DNA from: Archangium gephyra
GTDB taxonomy: Bacteria > Myxococcota > Myxococcia > Myxococcales > Myxococcaceae
Length of the DNA stretch: 64,000 nt
NCBI RefSeq assembly: GCF_001027285.1
Contig: NZ_CP011509.1
Location: 11,246,501 to 11,310,500 of the forward strand
Reading direction: 5' to 3'
Part shown: positions 1-8,082 of the stretch, one piece after another
Numbering within the stretch: position 1 is the first letter of the stretch
Layout: each line of letters opens with the position of its first letter
Position numbers and translations under genes: made by a program
The notes under the pieces: model-generated
The model's database searches: none
What the model was told of the DNA's origin: nothing
Seen by the model: the letters and a program-made list of their open reading frames with translations, nothing else

Positions 1-469
1 AGTTGCTCACCCCCACCGTGCGGATCTTCCCGGCCTGGACCAGGTCCGCCATCGCGTTGGCCTGGGCCGCGACCGAGGCGAGCGTGAAGGGCTGGTGGAT
101 CTGATGCAGGTCGATTCCAAAGGGACTCAGGTGCGTGAGCCGGTCGCCAATCGTGTTGACGATGCTGGAGGCGCCGCGAAACGGATACGGAAACCACTTC
201 GTGGCGACGACGACGTCACCGGGCTTCTTCCCCAGCCGTGTGAGGGCATTGGAGAGGGCCCGCTCCGAGCGGCCGTCCCCATAGGCCTCGGCGGTGTCGA
301 ACCAGTTGATGCCTCCGCGCAGGGACGCGTCGACGATCTCCTCCACCGTCTGGGTGGGCAGGGCCTCCCAGAAACCACCCGCCAGGCCCGAGCCCTCGGA
401 GAACTGCCAGCACCCCAATCCAATGGCGGAGAGCTCGATGTCCGACCGCCCCAGTCTTCGCTGTTTCAC
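1..469 (-). CDS. Aldo/keto reductase, N-terminal part (runs off the window)
   Basis: About 156 residues are visible. The family reduces aldehydes or ketones with NADPH in the cytoplasm. The catalytic tetrad can be seen: Asp and Tyr in FDTAEAYGDGRSE, Lys in VVATKWFP and His in DLHQIHQP. The N-terminus (RLGRSDIELSAIGLGCWQF) is typical of the family. I chose the GTG at 467-469 because an AGGAGG lies 8 nt upstream (complement of 478-483). The gene is transcribed away from the porin at 642, so 470-641 holds both promoters. The substrate cannot be told, and the C-terminus is outside the window. Confidence 0.9.
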   Translation of the reverse strand, partial: MKQRRLGRSDIELSAIGLGCWQFSEGSGLAGGFWEALPTQTVEEIVDASLRGGINWFDTAEAYGDGRSERALSNALTRLGKKPGDVVVATKWFPYPFRGASSIVNTIGDRLTHLSPFGIDLHQIHQPFTLASVAAQANAMADLVQAGKIRTVGVSN

Positions 470-641
470 CGTTGTTTCCTCCTGGTGTCCGCACGTCTTG
501 CAACACGAACAAGGCACCCATGTGACGTCCCTGCAACAGTGATTCTCCAGATTGCGCTGTCCCGTCCAATTCGGTACCGAGCACGTCACAACCGCCTGGG
601 AGCGCTTCCGCTCTCGCAGGCACGGAAGCATTCAAGCCCCC

Positions 642-1964
642 ATGTCTTCTTCCTACCGCCCCGTCTTCCAGGCCCTGCTGTCGGGTGCCACCCTGCTGCT
701 GTCCCCCCTGTCGCTGGCCCAGCAGGACCAGGCCACCCAGCCGCCCGCCACCGAGCCCACGCCCGAGGCCACGCCCGCGCCCGCCGCCACGACGCCCGCA
801 CCCGAGGCGGCTCTCCCTCCCGAGGCCAAGAAGGAGAAGGAGAAGGAGAAGGAGACGCCCTGGTACGAGCGCATCAAGCTCCGGGGCTACACGCAGTTCC
901 GCTACAACCGGCTCCCGAGCTTCCAGCGCAACGACGACCTCATCAACGAGCAGGGCGACCGATTCCTCGGGAAGAACAACAGCTTCGGCATCCGGCGGGC
1001 GCGGCTCATCATCTCCGGCGACGTCCACGAGCGCGTCTCCGTCTACCTGCAGCCCGACTTCGCCTCGGTCATCGGAGAGCAGTTCAACGTGGCCATCCTG
1101 CGGGACTGGTACGCCGACATCTTCCTCGACGCGAAGAAGGAGTTCCGGCTGCGCGTGGGCCAGTCGAAGGTGCCGTTCGGCTTCGAGAACCTCCAGTCGA
1201 GCTCGAACCGCGCCGCCTTCGACCGCAACGACGCCCTCAACAGCGCGTTCCGGGACGAGCGCGAGCTGGGCGTGTTCTTCTACTGGGCGCCCGAGGAGAT
1301 CCGCCAGCGCTTCGCGGACCTGGCCAACAGCAAGCTCAAGGGCTCGGGTGACTACGGCGTGGTGGGCCTCGGCGTCTTCAACGGCCAGGGCGCCAACCGC
1401 CCCGAGCGCAACGACAACCTGCACGCCGTGGCCCGCTTCACCTGGCCCTTCCTGTTCGGCAAGCAGTACGTCGAGGCCGGCGTGCAGGGCTACTACGGCC
1501 GCTTCAACGCCGCCACCGGCACCGGGTACAGCCTCCGTGGCGGGAACGACATGGTGGATGCCCGCGCCGCCGCCACCCTCGTCATCTACCCGCAGCCCAT
1601 CGGCTTCGTCGCCGAGTACAACGTGGGCCGCGGCCCGTCCCTCGGCGAGGGAGACGAGAACACCCTCGTCGCCAGCCGCCCGCTGCACGGGGGCTACGCG
1701 CAGCTCATGTACCGGGTGGACAACGTGCTCGGCGGCTCGCTCCTGCCCTACGTGCGAGGCACCCTCTTCCAGGGCGGCAAGAAGGCCGAGACGAACGCCC
1801 CCCGCTACGACGTGCGTGAGCTGGAGCTGGGCGTGGAGTGGCAGATCCTCAAGGCCCTGGAGGTGACGGGGGCCTACGTCCTCGCGGACCGCACCTCCTC
1901 GCGCGCCCCCTACGAGCAGGAGCAGGGGCACGTGACGCGCATCCAGGTCCAGGTGAACTACTGA
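642..1964 (+). CDS. Phosphate-selective-type porin (OprO/OprP family)
   Basis: A 440-residue outer-membrane beta-barrel. Residues 1 to about 27 form a signal peptide ending near SLAQ. A Pro/Ala/Thr-rich linker and a KEKEKEKE stretch (about 63-70) follow, and the barrel begins near WYERIKLRGYTQFRYN. The phrase RRARLIISGDVHERVSVYLQPDF and the GQSKVPFGFE strand are characteristic of the OprO/OprP family, whose best-known members take up phosphate or polyphosphate. The chain ends in an aromatic residue (VNY), as barrel proteins usually do. The open frame extends upstream to 552, but the signal peptide only makes sense from 642. No phosphate-uptake genes are adjacent, so the substrate is unproven. 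Confidence 0.88.
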   Translation: MSSSYRPVFQALLSGATLLLSPLSLAQQDQATQPPATEPTPEATPAPAATTPAPEAALPPEAKKEKEKEKETPWYERIKLRGYTQFRYNRLPSFQRNDDLINEQGDRFLGKNNSFGIRRARLIISGDVHERVSVYLQPDFASVIGEQFNVAILRDWYADIFLDAKKEFRLRVGQSKVPFGFENLQSSSNRAAFDRNDALNSAFRDERELGVFFYWAPEEIRQRFADLANSKLKGSGDYGVVGLGVFNGQGANRPERNDNLHAVARFTWPFLFGKQYVEAGVQGYYGRFNAATGTGYSLRGGNDMVDARAAATLVIYPQPIGFVAEYNVGRGPSLGEGDENTLVASRPLHGGYAQLMYRVDNVLGGSLLPYVRGTLFQGGKKAETNAPRYDVRELELGVEWQILKALEVTGAYVLADRTSSRAPYEQEQGHVTRIQVQVNY

Positions 1965-2113
1965 CGGACGCCCATCCCCGGTCCCTCGCCAGGCCGCCTG
2001 GTGGGCCTCCCGCCTTCCGGCGCCTGGCGGTCCGCCCACCCGGCGGAGCGGCAACACCCCGGAGCCAGCCCCTGGGGGCATCCCCATGTTCACCAGGAAC
2101 AGGAGGTGCCCGG

Positions 2114-2344
2114 ATGGCACAGGACAAGGGAAAGCCGCAGGCCAGCGAGGACCAGGAGAAGCTGAACCCGAAGGTGGACTCGGGTGACGTCTCGGGACAG
2201 GGCCGCGAGCGTCGAGACGACGAGGAGTTCCCCAAGCAGCGCAACGCGGGCGAGTTCGGCACCCACGGCGGCCCCAACAAGGGTGGCAAGGACGACGCCC
2301 GGAAGATCCATGCCCCCGGCAGCTCGAAAGCGGGCTCCCAGTAG
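2114..2344 (+). CDS. Small hydrophilic protein of unknown function
   Basis: This is a 76-residue, highly charged and Gly-rich protein with no hydrophobic segment, probably disordered. A good AGGAGG (2101-2106) precedes the ATG by 7 nt, which supports a real gene. It contains FPKQRNAGEFGTHGGPNKGG and resembles short stress-related or DNA-associated hydrophilic proteins only in composition. Its end overlaps the most likely start of the endonuclease III gene. I do not recognise a family. Confidence 0.6.
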   Translation: MAQDKGKPQASEDQEKLNPKVDSGDVSGQGRERRDDEEFPKQRNAGEFGTHGGPNKGGKDDARKIHAPGSSKAGSQ

Positions 2345-3074
2345 TCTCAGGGCCCCCGCGAGCCGCAGCGGACGGACGGCTCGCGGAGCCCCGGAGGCTC
2401 CTTCCCGAACGGACAAGGAGCCCTTCGAGCTCGGCGTGGTGCTCGCGCGGGTGCGCGAGTCCATCCGGGGTTTCGCGGACGCCGCCATGTTCGAGCTGGC
2501 GGAGCGCGGCCATGCGAGCCTCTTCGAGCAGCTCGTGGGCTGCATCCTCTCCATCCGCACGCGCGACGAGGTGACGCTGCCCGTGGCGCTGCGGCTGCTG
2601 TCCCAGGCCCGGACGCCCGAGGCCATGCGCCAGCTGGGGCCGGAGCGCATCGGCGTCCTCATCCGCCCGGTGACGTTCTCCGAGCAGAAGGCGGGGACAC
2701 TCCACGCCCTCGCCACGCGCACGGTGGAGGAGTTCGGCGGCGAGCTGCCGTGCGACGCACAGGTGCTACAGACCTTCAAGGGCGTGGGGCCCAAGTGCGC
2801 GCACCTGGCGCTGGGCATCGCCTGCGGGCAGGCCCGCATCAGCGTGGACATCCACGTGCACCGGGTGACGAACCGCTGGGGCTACGTGCGGGCGGGCACT
2901 CCCGAGCAGACGCTGGCCGCGCTGGAGGCGGTGCTGCCCCGGGAGCACTGGGTGGAGCTCAACCGGTTGCTGGTGCCCTTTGGCAAGCACGTGTGCACGG
3001 GCACGCAGCCCAGGTGCTCCACGTGCCCGGTGCTGTCCATGTGCCAGCAGGTGGGCGTGCGCCACCCGCGCTGA
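2310..3074 (+). CDS. nth: Endonuclease III-like DNA glycosylase/AP lyase
   Basis: A base-excision repair enzyme that removes oxidised pyrimidines and cuts at the abasic site. The helix-hairpin-helix (LQTFKGVGPKCAHLAL) holds the expected catalytic Lys, and VDIHVHRVTNRWG holds the catalytic Asp. The C-terminal [4Fe-4S] ligands have the family spacing C-X6-C-X2-C-X5-C at about C229, C236, C239 and C245. With this start the protein is 254 residues, longer than the E. coli enzyme (211); the extra N-terminal stretch is Arg/Pro/Ala-rich and may not be translated. An in-frame GTG at 2436 is the main alternative start. The stop is 25 nt from the convergent phospholipase D gene. Confidence 0.88.
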   Translation: MPPAARKRAPSSLRAPASRSGRTARGAPEAPSRTDKEPFELGVVLARVRESIRGFADAAMFELAERGHASLFEQLVGCILSIRTRDEVTLPVALRLLSQARTPEAMRQLGPERIGVLIRPVTFSEQKAGTLHALATRTVEEFGGELPCDAQVLQTFKGVGPKCAHLALGIACGQARISVDIHVHRVTNRWGYVRAGTPEQTLAALEAVLPREHWVELNRLLVPFGKHVCTGTQPRCSTCPVLSMCQQVGVRHPR

Positions 3075-3098
3075 GCGCGCCGGAGCCGCGCCGGAGCC

Positions 3099-4358
3099 TC
3101 ATCGGTCCACGGCGAGCAGCTGCGTCACCCGCCGTGCGAAGCGCCGCCACGGGTTGGTGCGCCCACCGCTCGCGAGCGTCACCTCCTTGGAGTGCGTCAG
3201 GTCGCGCGCCCAGCACTGCGCCAGCTTCGCGGCGAGCCTCCGGTCCGCCACCACCAGGGAGCCCTCGCGCATGCGGTGCAACGACAGCGCGTCCAGGTTG
3301 GTGGAGCCCACCACCGTCAGCCAGTCGTCCACGAGCACCGTCTTGGAGTGCATCATGGAGGGCTGGTACTCCCACATGCGGACGCCGCCCTTCAGCATGC
3401 GCTCGTAGGTGGCGCGCTGCGAGGCACGGACGATGCGCCAGTCGTGCACGGGCCCGGCCGCGAGCACCCGCACGTCCACGCCCTGCTTCCGCTTCTCCAG
3501 CAGCTGCTCGAGGATGGCCTTGGGCGGGGTGAAGTACGCATTGGCGATCCACAGCCGCTCGCGGGCCTCGGCGAACACCATGCGCAGCATGCGCTCGGCC
3601 TCGGAGATGCCGGAGGCGCCGATGCTCTCCACGAAGCCCGCGCAGGTGTCGTGCTCGAAACCGGGGGAGGGCTCGGGGAAGCAGCTCTCCGGGAGCAGCG
3701 CGCCGCCACACTCCTGCCACGAGCGCGCGAAGGCGATCTGCATGTCGCGCACCGCGGGGCCCTCCACGCGCACGTTGGTGTCGCGCCACTCCTCGGGACT
3801 GTCTCCCTGGCCCTGCCAGGACTTCCAGATGCCGAAGCCTCCGGTGAAGCCCACCTTCCCGTCGATGAGCACGAGCTTGTGGTGCGTCCGCCCGAAGAGC
3901 CGGCCGAGCCACCGTCCCGAGAGCGGCCGGAAGTAGTGCACCTCGACACCGCCCTCGCGCAGCCGCCACTCCACCATGGGATCGAAGTCGTGCTCGCCGC
4001 TGACCTCCTCGCTGCCCACGGGGTCCACGATGACGCGGCAGGCGACTCCGGCGCGCGCGCGCTCACACAACGCCTCGATGATGCGCTCGGACGGCTCGCT
4101 GGGCCGCCAGATGAAGACGAGGATGTGGACGGACTCGGTGGCCTGGCGGATGGCCTCGACGATCTCGTCGAAGATGGCTCCGTTCTCCACGAGCTCCACG
4201 CGGTGGCCCGGCTCGAGCCGCACGCGGGTGGACTGATAGAGCGCGTGGTTGAAGGCGCCCAGCCCGGGTGGCAGCGTCATCGGGCCGCGCATCTCGTGCT
4301 GGCGGTTGCGGTGGTCAGGCGCCTCCCAGTCCTGTGCTTCCGTCGGTGGCGATTCCAT
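3099..4358 (-). CDS. Phospholipase D family protein, cardiolipin-synthase-like
   Basis: A protein of about 419 residues with two HKD catalytic motifs, HHKLVLIDGKVGFTGG and MHSKTVLVDDWLTVVGSTN, so a single chain forms the whole active site as in bacterial cardiolipin synthases. The usual N-terminal transmembrane pair of Cls is absent, which makes it closer to the ClsB type. It probably transfers phosphatidyl groups at the membrane, but phosphodiesterase activity is possible. The start is uncertain: the frame is open to 4415 and an ATG also lies there, but the extra 19 residues are Arg-rich and look non-coding. Confidence 0.82.
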   Translation of the reverse strand: MESPPTEAQDWEAPDHRNRQHEMRGPMTLPPGLGAFNHALYQSTRVRLEPGHRVELVENGAIFDEIVEAIRQATESVHILVFIWRPSEPSERIIEALCERARAGVACRVIVDPVGSEEVSGEHDFDPMVEWRLREGGVEVHYFRPLSGRWLGRLFGRTHHKLVLIDGKVGFTGGFGIWKSWQGQGDSPEEWRDTNVRVEGPAVRDMQIAFARSWQECGGALLPESCFPEPSPGFEHDTCAGFVESIGASGISEAERMLRMVFAEARERLWIANAYFTPPKAILEQLLEKRKQGVDVRVLAAGPVHDWRIVRASQRATYERMLKGGVRMWEYQPSMMHSKTVLVDDWLTVVGSTNLDALSLHRMREGSLVVADRRLAAKLAQCWARDLTHSKEVTLASGGRTNPWRRFARRVTQLLAVDR

Positions 4359-4451
4359 GAGCGTGGAAAGGTAGGGACGACGCCGGGCCGGGGAAGCCCT
4401 CACGAAGGGCGCCATGCTCGCCCGCCCGCCTGCCCTCCCCTGGTCCCGAGG

Positions 4452-4539
4452 TCCTCACGGTGCCCCTCTTCCCTCGCCCTCCGGGAGAGGGACGGGGTGG
4501 TCCTCACGGTGCCCCTCTCCCCTCGCCCTCCGGGAGAGG
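4452..4539. repeat. Tandem pair of the dispersed palindromic intergenic repeat
   Basis: Two 39-bp copies begin at 4452 and 4501, a period of 49 bp, with one mismatch. Each contains CCCTCGCCCTCCGGGAGAGG. Related elements occur near 7626, 27880, 47164 and 50916. The second copy is followed by a C-rich/G-rich inverted stretch and then GGGGTGAGGGT, the usual right end of the element, as if something had been inserted within it. Confidence 0.7.
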
Positions 4540-4646
4540 AGCCCCCCGTCGTTCAAAGGGGGGGCAAGCCCCCCGGGGTGAGGGTGCCACGTGTACCCGG
4601 CTTCCCCCACCCGCCCCCACTGTCCGCGGGAGCACGCTCCGGAGGA

Positions 4647-5276
4647 CTACTGCACGGAGGACGGGGCGCGGAACACCTCGCCGTCCTGTCCCTCGAGCAC
4701 GAGGCTGGCGTCGTCCTTGGGAGACACGCGCAGCGCGGCGCGGGGCTGGCCCTTGCGGTCCACGAGCAGCAGCCCGGGGGCGCCATGCTCATCGGCGCCG
4801 AGGATGGCCCGGGGGCGCCCGTCCCCGTCCGCGAGCTCCAGGCGCGAGGATCCATCGGGCATCAGGCCCACGGAGAAGAACTCGGAGCCGCCGTTGTTGC
4901 CGAGCACGAGGCGCGGGGCCTCCTCCGAGTACACGGTGAGCTCGGCGAGCATGGAGCCCTCGGCGGTGGCGAAGCGCAGGCGGGGCGAGCCGCTGGCATC
5001 CACGCCCAGCAGGGCGCGGGGGTGGCCCTGGGTGTCGTGCAGCACCAGCCCGCCCTCACCGCCCTCCTGGGCCGAGAGCGTGGCGCGGGTGCGGCCCTGG
5101 CTGTCCATGAGGGTGAGGCGCGAGGCCACCAGCTCCCCGCCCGTCGAGGCCCCCATGGGGCGCAGCACGGCCACGCCCACCCCGAGCGCCCCGAGCGCGA
5201 GCGCGGCCAGGGTGACGGATTGAAGGCGGCGGCAGCGGCGCTCCAGCAGCTCCAGGCGTGATTCCAGGCTCTCCAT
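4647..5276 (-). CDS. Membrane-anchored protein with short beta-type internal repeats
   Basis: 209 residues. A short charged coil (1-18) precedes one hydrophobic helix (about 20-40), so the rest probably lies outside the cytoplasm. That part is built from units of about 23-28 residues with the pattern D-x-x-G-x-x-R-A-x-L followed by a D/G-rich turn and L-x-L; examples are SQGRTRATL, TQGHPRALL, GDGRPRAIL and RKGQPRAAL. This suggests a repeated beta-hairpin fold. I do not recognise a named family with known function. It reads away from the M48 protease. Confidence 0.75.
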   Translation of the reverse strand: MESLESRLELLERRCRRLQSVTLAALALGALGVGVAVLRPMGASTGGELVASRLTLMDSQGRTRATLSAQEGGEGGLVLHDTQGHPRALLGVDASGSPRLRFATAEGSMLAELTVYSEEAPRLVLGNNGGSEFFSVGLMPDGSSRLELADGDGRPRAILGADEHGAPGLLLVDRKGQPRAALRVSPKDDASLVLEGQDGEVFRAPSSVQ

Positions 5277-5431
5277 CCGTCGGGACCTCCTGTCCGGGGC
5301 CTGGCGGCCGGCACCGGATGACCAGAGGCTAACCGAGCCCGGCCCTCGGATGCGCGGCTCTGTCCACCATCCACCTCCCGCCCCGGGTGGGACTGGTGGA
5401 CGCCGGACGCCAGACGTATCCGCCCTGGAAC

Positions 5432-6862
5432 ATGTCCCGACGACTTCTCTTCCCGTGTCTGTTGCTCGTCCTGGCCGCGTGTGTGCGCAACCCCGTCACC
5501 GGCAAGCGGCAGTTGTCCCTCGTCTCCACGCAGGACGAAATCGAGATTGGCAAACAAGCGGCCCAGGACGCGCGGCAGTCCCTCGGGCTGCTGCAACACC
5601 CCGCGGCACAGGAGTACGTGGCCCGGGTGGGCAGGAGCCTCGCGGCGAAGTCGGAGCGGCCGGACCTACCCTGGAGCTTCCAGGTGCTGGACGATCCCAC
5701 GGTGAATGCCTTCGCGCTGCCGGGCGGCCCCATCTTCGTGACGCGCGGCATCCTCACCCACCTCAACTCCGAGGCGGAGCTGGCGGCGGTGCTGGGGCAC
5801 GAGATCGGCCACGTCACGGCGCGGCACTCGGCCACGCAGATAACGCGGGCGCAGCTCTCGCAGCTGGGCCTGGGGCTGGGCACGGTGCTGGTGCCGGACC
5901 TGGCCCGGTACGGCGGGCTCGCCTCGGCCGGGCTGCAGCTGATGCTGCTCAAGTACGGGCGCGACGCGGAGACCCAGGCCGATGAGCTGGGCCTGCGCTA
6001 CATGCTCGACGAGCGCTACGACGCGCGCGAGATGGTGGGCCTCTTCCAGATGCTCTCGCGCGTGAGCGGCACCGAGGGCAGCCGGCTCCCCACCTGGCTG
6101 GCCACGCACCCCAACCCGGAGGACCGGCTGAAGGAGACGCAGCGGCGCCTGGCCGGGCTGAACCTGGACGCCTCCACGCTCCGGGTGGAGCGGGAGCCCT
6201 TCCTGCGCCTGCTCCAGGACATGCCCTACGGGGAGAACCCGCGGCAGGGCTTCTTCCAGGGGGCGCGCTTCCTCCACCCGGAGCTGCGCTTCCAGCTGGA
6301 CTTCCCCCAGGGCTGGAAGATGGCCAACCAGACGCAGGCGGTGCTCGCCGTCAGCCCCCAGCAGGACGCCCTCGTGGGGCTCGGCGTGGTGGGCAACGTC
6401 CCTCCCGAGCAGGCCCTGCGGCAGTTCTTCGCGAACCAGGCCGTGCAGCCGCTCCCCGTGGCCCCCGTGGGCCTGCCCCCGCTCACGCGCTACTTCGAGG
6501 CCCGAACGGAGCAGGGCGTCCTCCAGGGGGTGACGGCCTTCGTCTCCCATGGCGGTAGCACCTACCAGCTCATCGGCTACACGGCGGCCGGCCAGCTCGC
6601 CGCCCATGAGCCGGCCTTCCGCGCCACCCTCGCCAGCTTCCGCGAGCTGAATGATCCAGCGGTGCTCGGCGTGCAGCCGGCGCGCATCGACCTGGTGACG
6701 CTCGGCGAGCCCATGACGCTGGAGCAGTTCAACGCCCGCCACCCCTCCACCGTCCCCCTGAAGGAGCTGGCCACCCTCAACGGCCTCGAGCCCGGTGGGG
6801 CGATCCCCGCCGGACGGATGGTGAAGCGCGTCGTGGGGGGCGTGCTTCCACGCTCGCCGTGA
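5432..6862 (+). CDS. M48 family zinc metalloprotease, lipoprotein
   Basis: 476 residues. The signal peptide ends in the lipobox LAAC, so it is a lipoprotein at the envelope. The catalytic domain has HEIGH (zinc-binding HExxH) and the third ligand Glu in DAETQADELGL, as in the BepA/LoiP-like M48 peptidases that degrade or chaperone outer-membrane proteins. Unlike BepA, the C-terminal half (from about residue 270) is not TPR repeats. It has a beta-rich domain resembling that of other predicted Zn proteases and ends in a LysM/SH3-like stretch with TLNGLEPGGAIPAGRMVK. The ATG at 5432 is the start that puts the signal peptide at the N-terminus. Confidence 0.88.
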   Translation: MSRRLLFPCLLLVLAACVRNPVTGKRQLSLVSTQDEIEIGKQAAQDARQSLGLLQHPAAQEYVARVGRSLAAKSERPDLPWSFQVLDDPTVNAFALPGGPIFVTRGILTHLNSEAELAAVLGHEIGHVTARHSATQITRAQLSQLGLGLGTVLVPDLARYGGLASAGLQLMLLKYGRDAETQADELGLRYMLDERYDAREMVGLFQMLSRVSGTEGSRLPTWLATHPNPEDRLKETQRRLAGLNLDASTLRVEREPFLRLLQDMPYGENPRQGFFQGARFLHPELRFQLDFPQGWKMANQTQAVLAVSPQQDALVGLGVVGNVPPEQALRQFFANQAVQPLPVAPVGLPPLTRYFEARTEQGVLQGVTAFVSHGGSTYQLIGYTAAGQLAAHEPAFRATLASFRELNDPAVLGVQPARIDLVTLGEPMTLEQFNARHPSTVPLKELATLNGLEPGGAIPAGRMVKRVVGGVLPRSP

Positions 6863-6920
6863 AACCTCCCCGGTTCAAGAACGCTGGAATTCCAGAAGAG
6901 TTAATAAACTCCAGACAGAC

Positions 6921-6950
6921 TTGACAGTCTGAATGCCCTTGGTGTTCAAT
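6921..6950 (+). promoter_or_regulatory. Possible sigma-70-type promoter of the GAF gene
   Basis: A perfect TTGACA at 6921-6926 lies in an AT-rich island unusual for this window. A weak -10-like TTCAAT follows at 6945-6950 with an 18-bp spacer. It is about 80 bp upstream of the GAF gene start. Inferred from sequence only. Confidence 0.35.
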
Positions 6951-7032
6951 GAACGCATGAGTCGCTAACAAGTCGGCTCAGTCCTGTTTTTCTGGTTCAA
7001 GTCCGGGATACCCCCTCGGAACGGAGGATGCG

Positions 7033-7620
7033 ATGTCGCTCGAAGCATTCACGAAGGTGACCGAGGCCTCGAAGCTGCTGGTGGAGCACGGATTCTCTGG
7101 CCAGGCGGTGATGTCGGCCATCGAGATGGTGGGCAAGGCACTCGGGGTGGACCGGGCGGTGGTGTACGAGAACAGCACGGCGACGATGCCGGGCAAGCGC
7201 CTGGCGCCGCTGCGGCACGCGTGGGGCACGGCGCCGATGACGCCGCTCATCCAGACGTTCCCGCTGAAGGATCAGATGTCGGGTTGGGTGGAGGTGCTCT
7301 CGCGTGGGCAGCCGGTCTGGGATCTGGTGCGCAACATCCAGGGGCCGCTGCAGGTGAACCTGGAGGCGCAGAGCGTGCAGTCGGTGCTGCTGAGCCCCAT
7401 CAACGTGGGCAACATCAACGGCCAGTGGTGGGGCTTCCTGCGGCTGGACGACTGCAAGAAGGAGCGGCGGTGGTCGTCGGATGAGCTGACGGTGGTGAGG
7501 ACGCTGTCGCGCTCGCTGTCGAACGCGCTGCGCCAGGACATGCGGCGCGAGCAGCTGGCGCAGACGCGGCAGGATCTGGAGAGCATGATGCAGCGCTGCG
7601 CGGCGACGGGCACGCGCTGA
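7033..7620 (+). CDS. Stand-alone GAF domain protein
   Basis: 195 residues made almost wholly of one GAF domain, a small-molecule-binding sensory fold. Visible features are the N-terminal helix, VGKALGVDRAVVYEN, the central strand VQSVLLSPINVGNINGQWWGFLRLDDC, and RRWSSDELTVVRTLSRSLSNAL at the end. No output domain is fused, so it probably works through a partner. It is monocistronic: its own AT-rich upstream region and a strong terminator downstream. The ligand is unknown. Confidence 0.85.
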   Translation: MSLEAFTKVTEASKLLVEHGFSGQAVMSAIEMVGKALGVDRAVVYENSTATMPGKRLAPLRHAWGTAPMTPLIQTFPLKDQMSGWVEVLSRGQPVWDLVRNIQGPLQVNLEAQSVQSVLLSPINVGNINGQWWGFLRLDDCKKERRWSSDELTVVRTLSRSLSNALRQDMRREQLAQTRQDLESMMQRCAATGTR

Positions 7621-7625
7621 GACAA

Positions 7626-7664
7626 CCCTCCCTCTCCCCTCGGGAGAGGGTCGGGGTGAGGGTA
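7626..7664. repeat. Dispersed palindromic intergenic repeat, copy
   Basis: CCTCTCCCCTCGGGAGAGGG followed by TCGGGGTGAGGGT. It is almost identical to the reverse complement of the copy at 50916-50953. It sits directly after the GAF gene stop. Confidence 0.7.
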
Positions 7665-7707
7665 TCGAGGCCCCGGGTTCCGACCCGTTTTCAGCGCCTC
7701 ACGAGTC

Positions 7708-7752
7708 CGGCCTGGAACCGCTCTTCCTCAGCGGTCCAGGCCGCTTCTTTTT
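7708..7752 (+). terminator. Rho-independent terminator after the GAF gene
   Basis: A strong hairpin pairs GGCCTGGAACCGCT with AGCGGTCCAGGCC (one bulge, short CTTCC loop region), followed by GCTTCTTTTT. It may also slow minus-strand readthrough from the retron run ending at 7792. Confidence 0.8.
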
Positions 7753-7791
7753 GCACGAACGTGTCGAGCGTCTCGGGAGGCCCGCGGCAGG

Positions 7792-8055
7792 CTACCGCCG
7801 GTCGCGCTGCAGGTCGGCGAGGACGCGGCGGAGGTACCAGGCCTCGGACTTGCCGGGGTGCTTTTCCTGGAGGCGGGCCACGTGGCGCGCGAGGGACTCC
7901 TCGGCCTGGGCGCGCGGAAGCTGGACGCTGCGGAAGTACGCGTCACGCAGGCGGCTGGCCTCGTTGCCACTCAGGAGCCAGTAGAGGACGCCGAGCGCCA
8001 GCAAGGCGCCCACCACCAGGATGACGAGGTCCGTATCGACGACTTCTTGATTCAC
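7792..8055 (-). CDS. Small single-helix membrane protein, downstream of the retron RT
   Basis: 87 residues. One N-terminal transmembrane helix (about 9-28, LVILVVGALLALGVLYWLL) is followed by a charged helical tail rich in Arg, Glu and Gln (to RDRR). It begins 27 nt after the reverse transcriptase stop in the same direction and is likely co-transcribed. No family is recognised. Position makes it a candidate retron partner, but a generic membrane protein is equally possible. Confidence 0.7.
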   Translation of the reverse strand: MNQEVVDTDLVILVVGALLALGVLYWLLSGNEASRLRDAYFRSVQLPRAQAEESLARHVARLQEKHPGKSEAWYLRRVLADLQRDRR

Positions 8056-8082
8056 GCGCGGGACCCTACCGCGAGTCCCGGC

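Noticed and set aside
216-2705. Open frame of 829 codons on the minus strand
   Set aside because: It crosses the porin, small protein and nth genes in antisense and has no domain.
6988-7012. GGTTCAAGTCC resembling a tRNA T-arm
   Set aside because: No acceptor stem, anticodon arm or CCA-like end can be formed around it.
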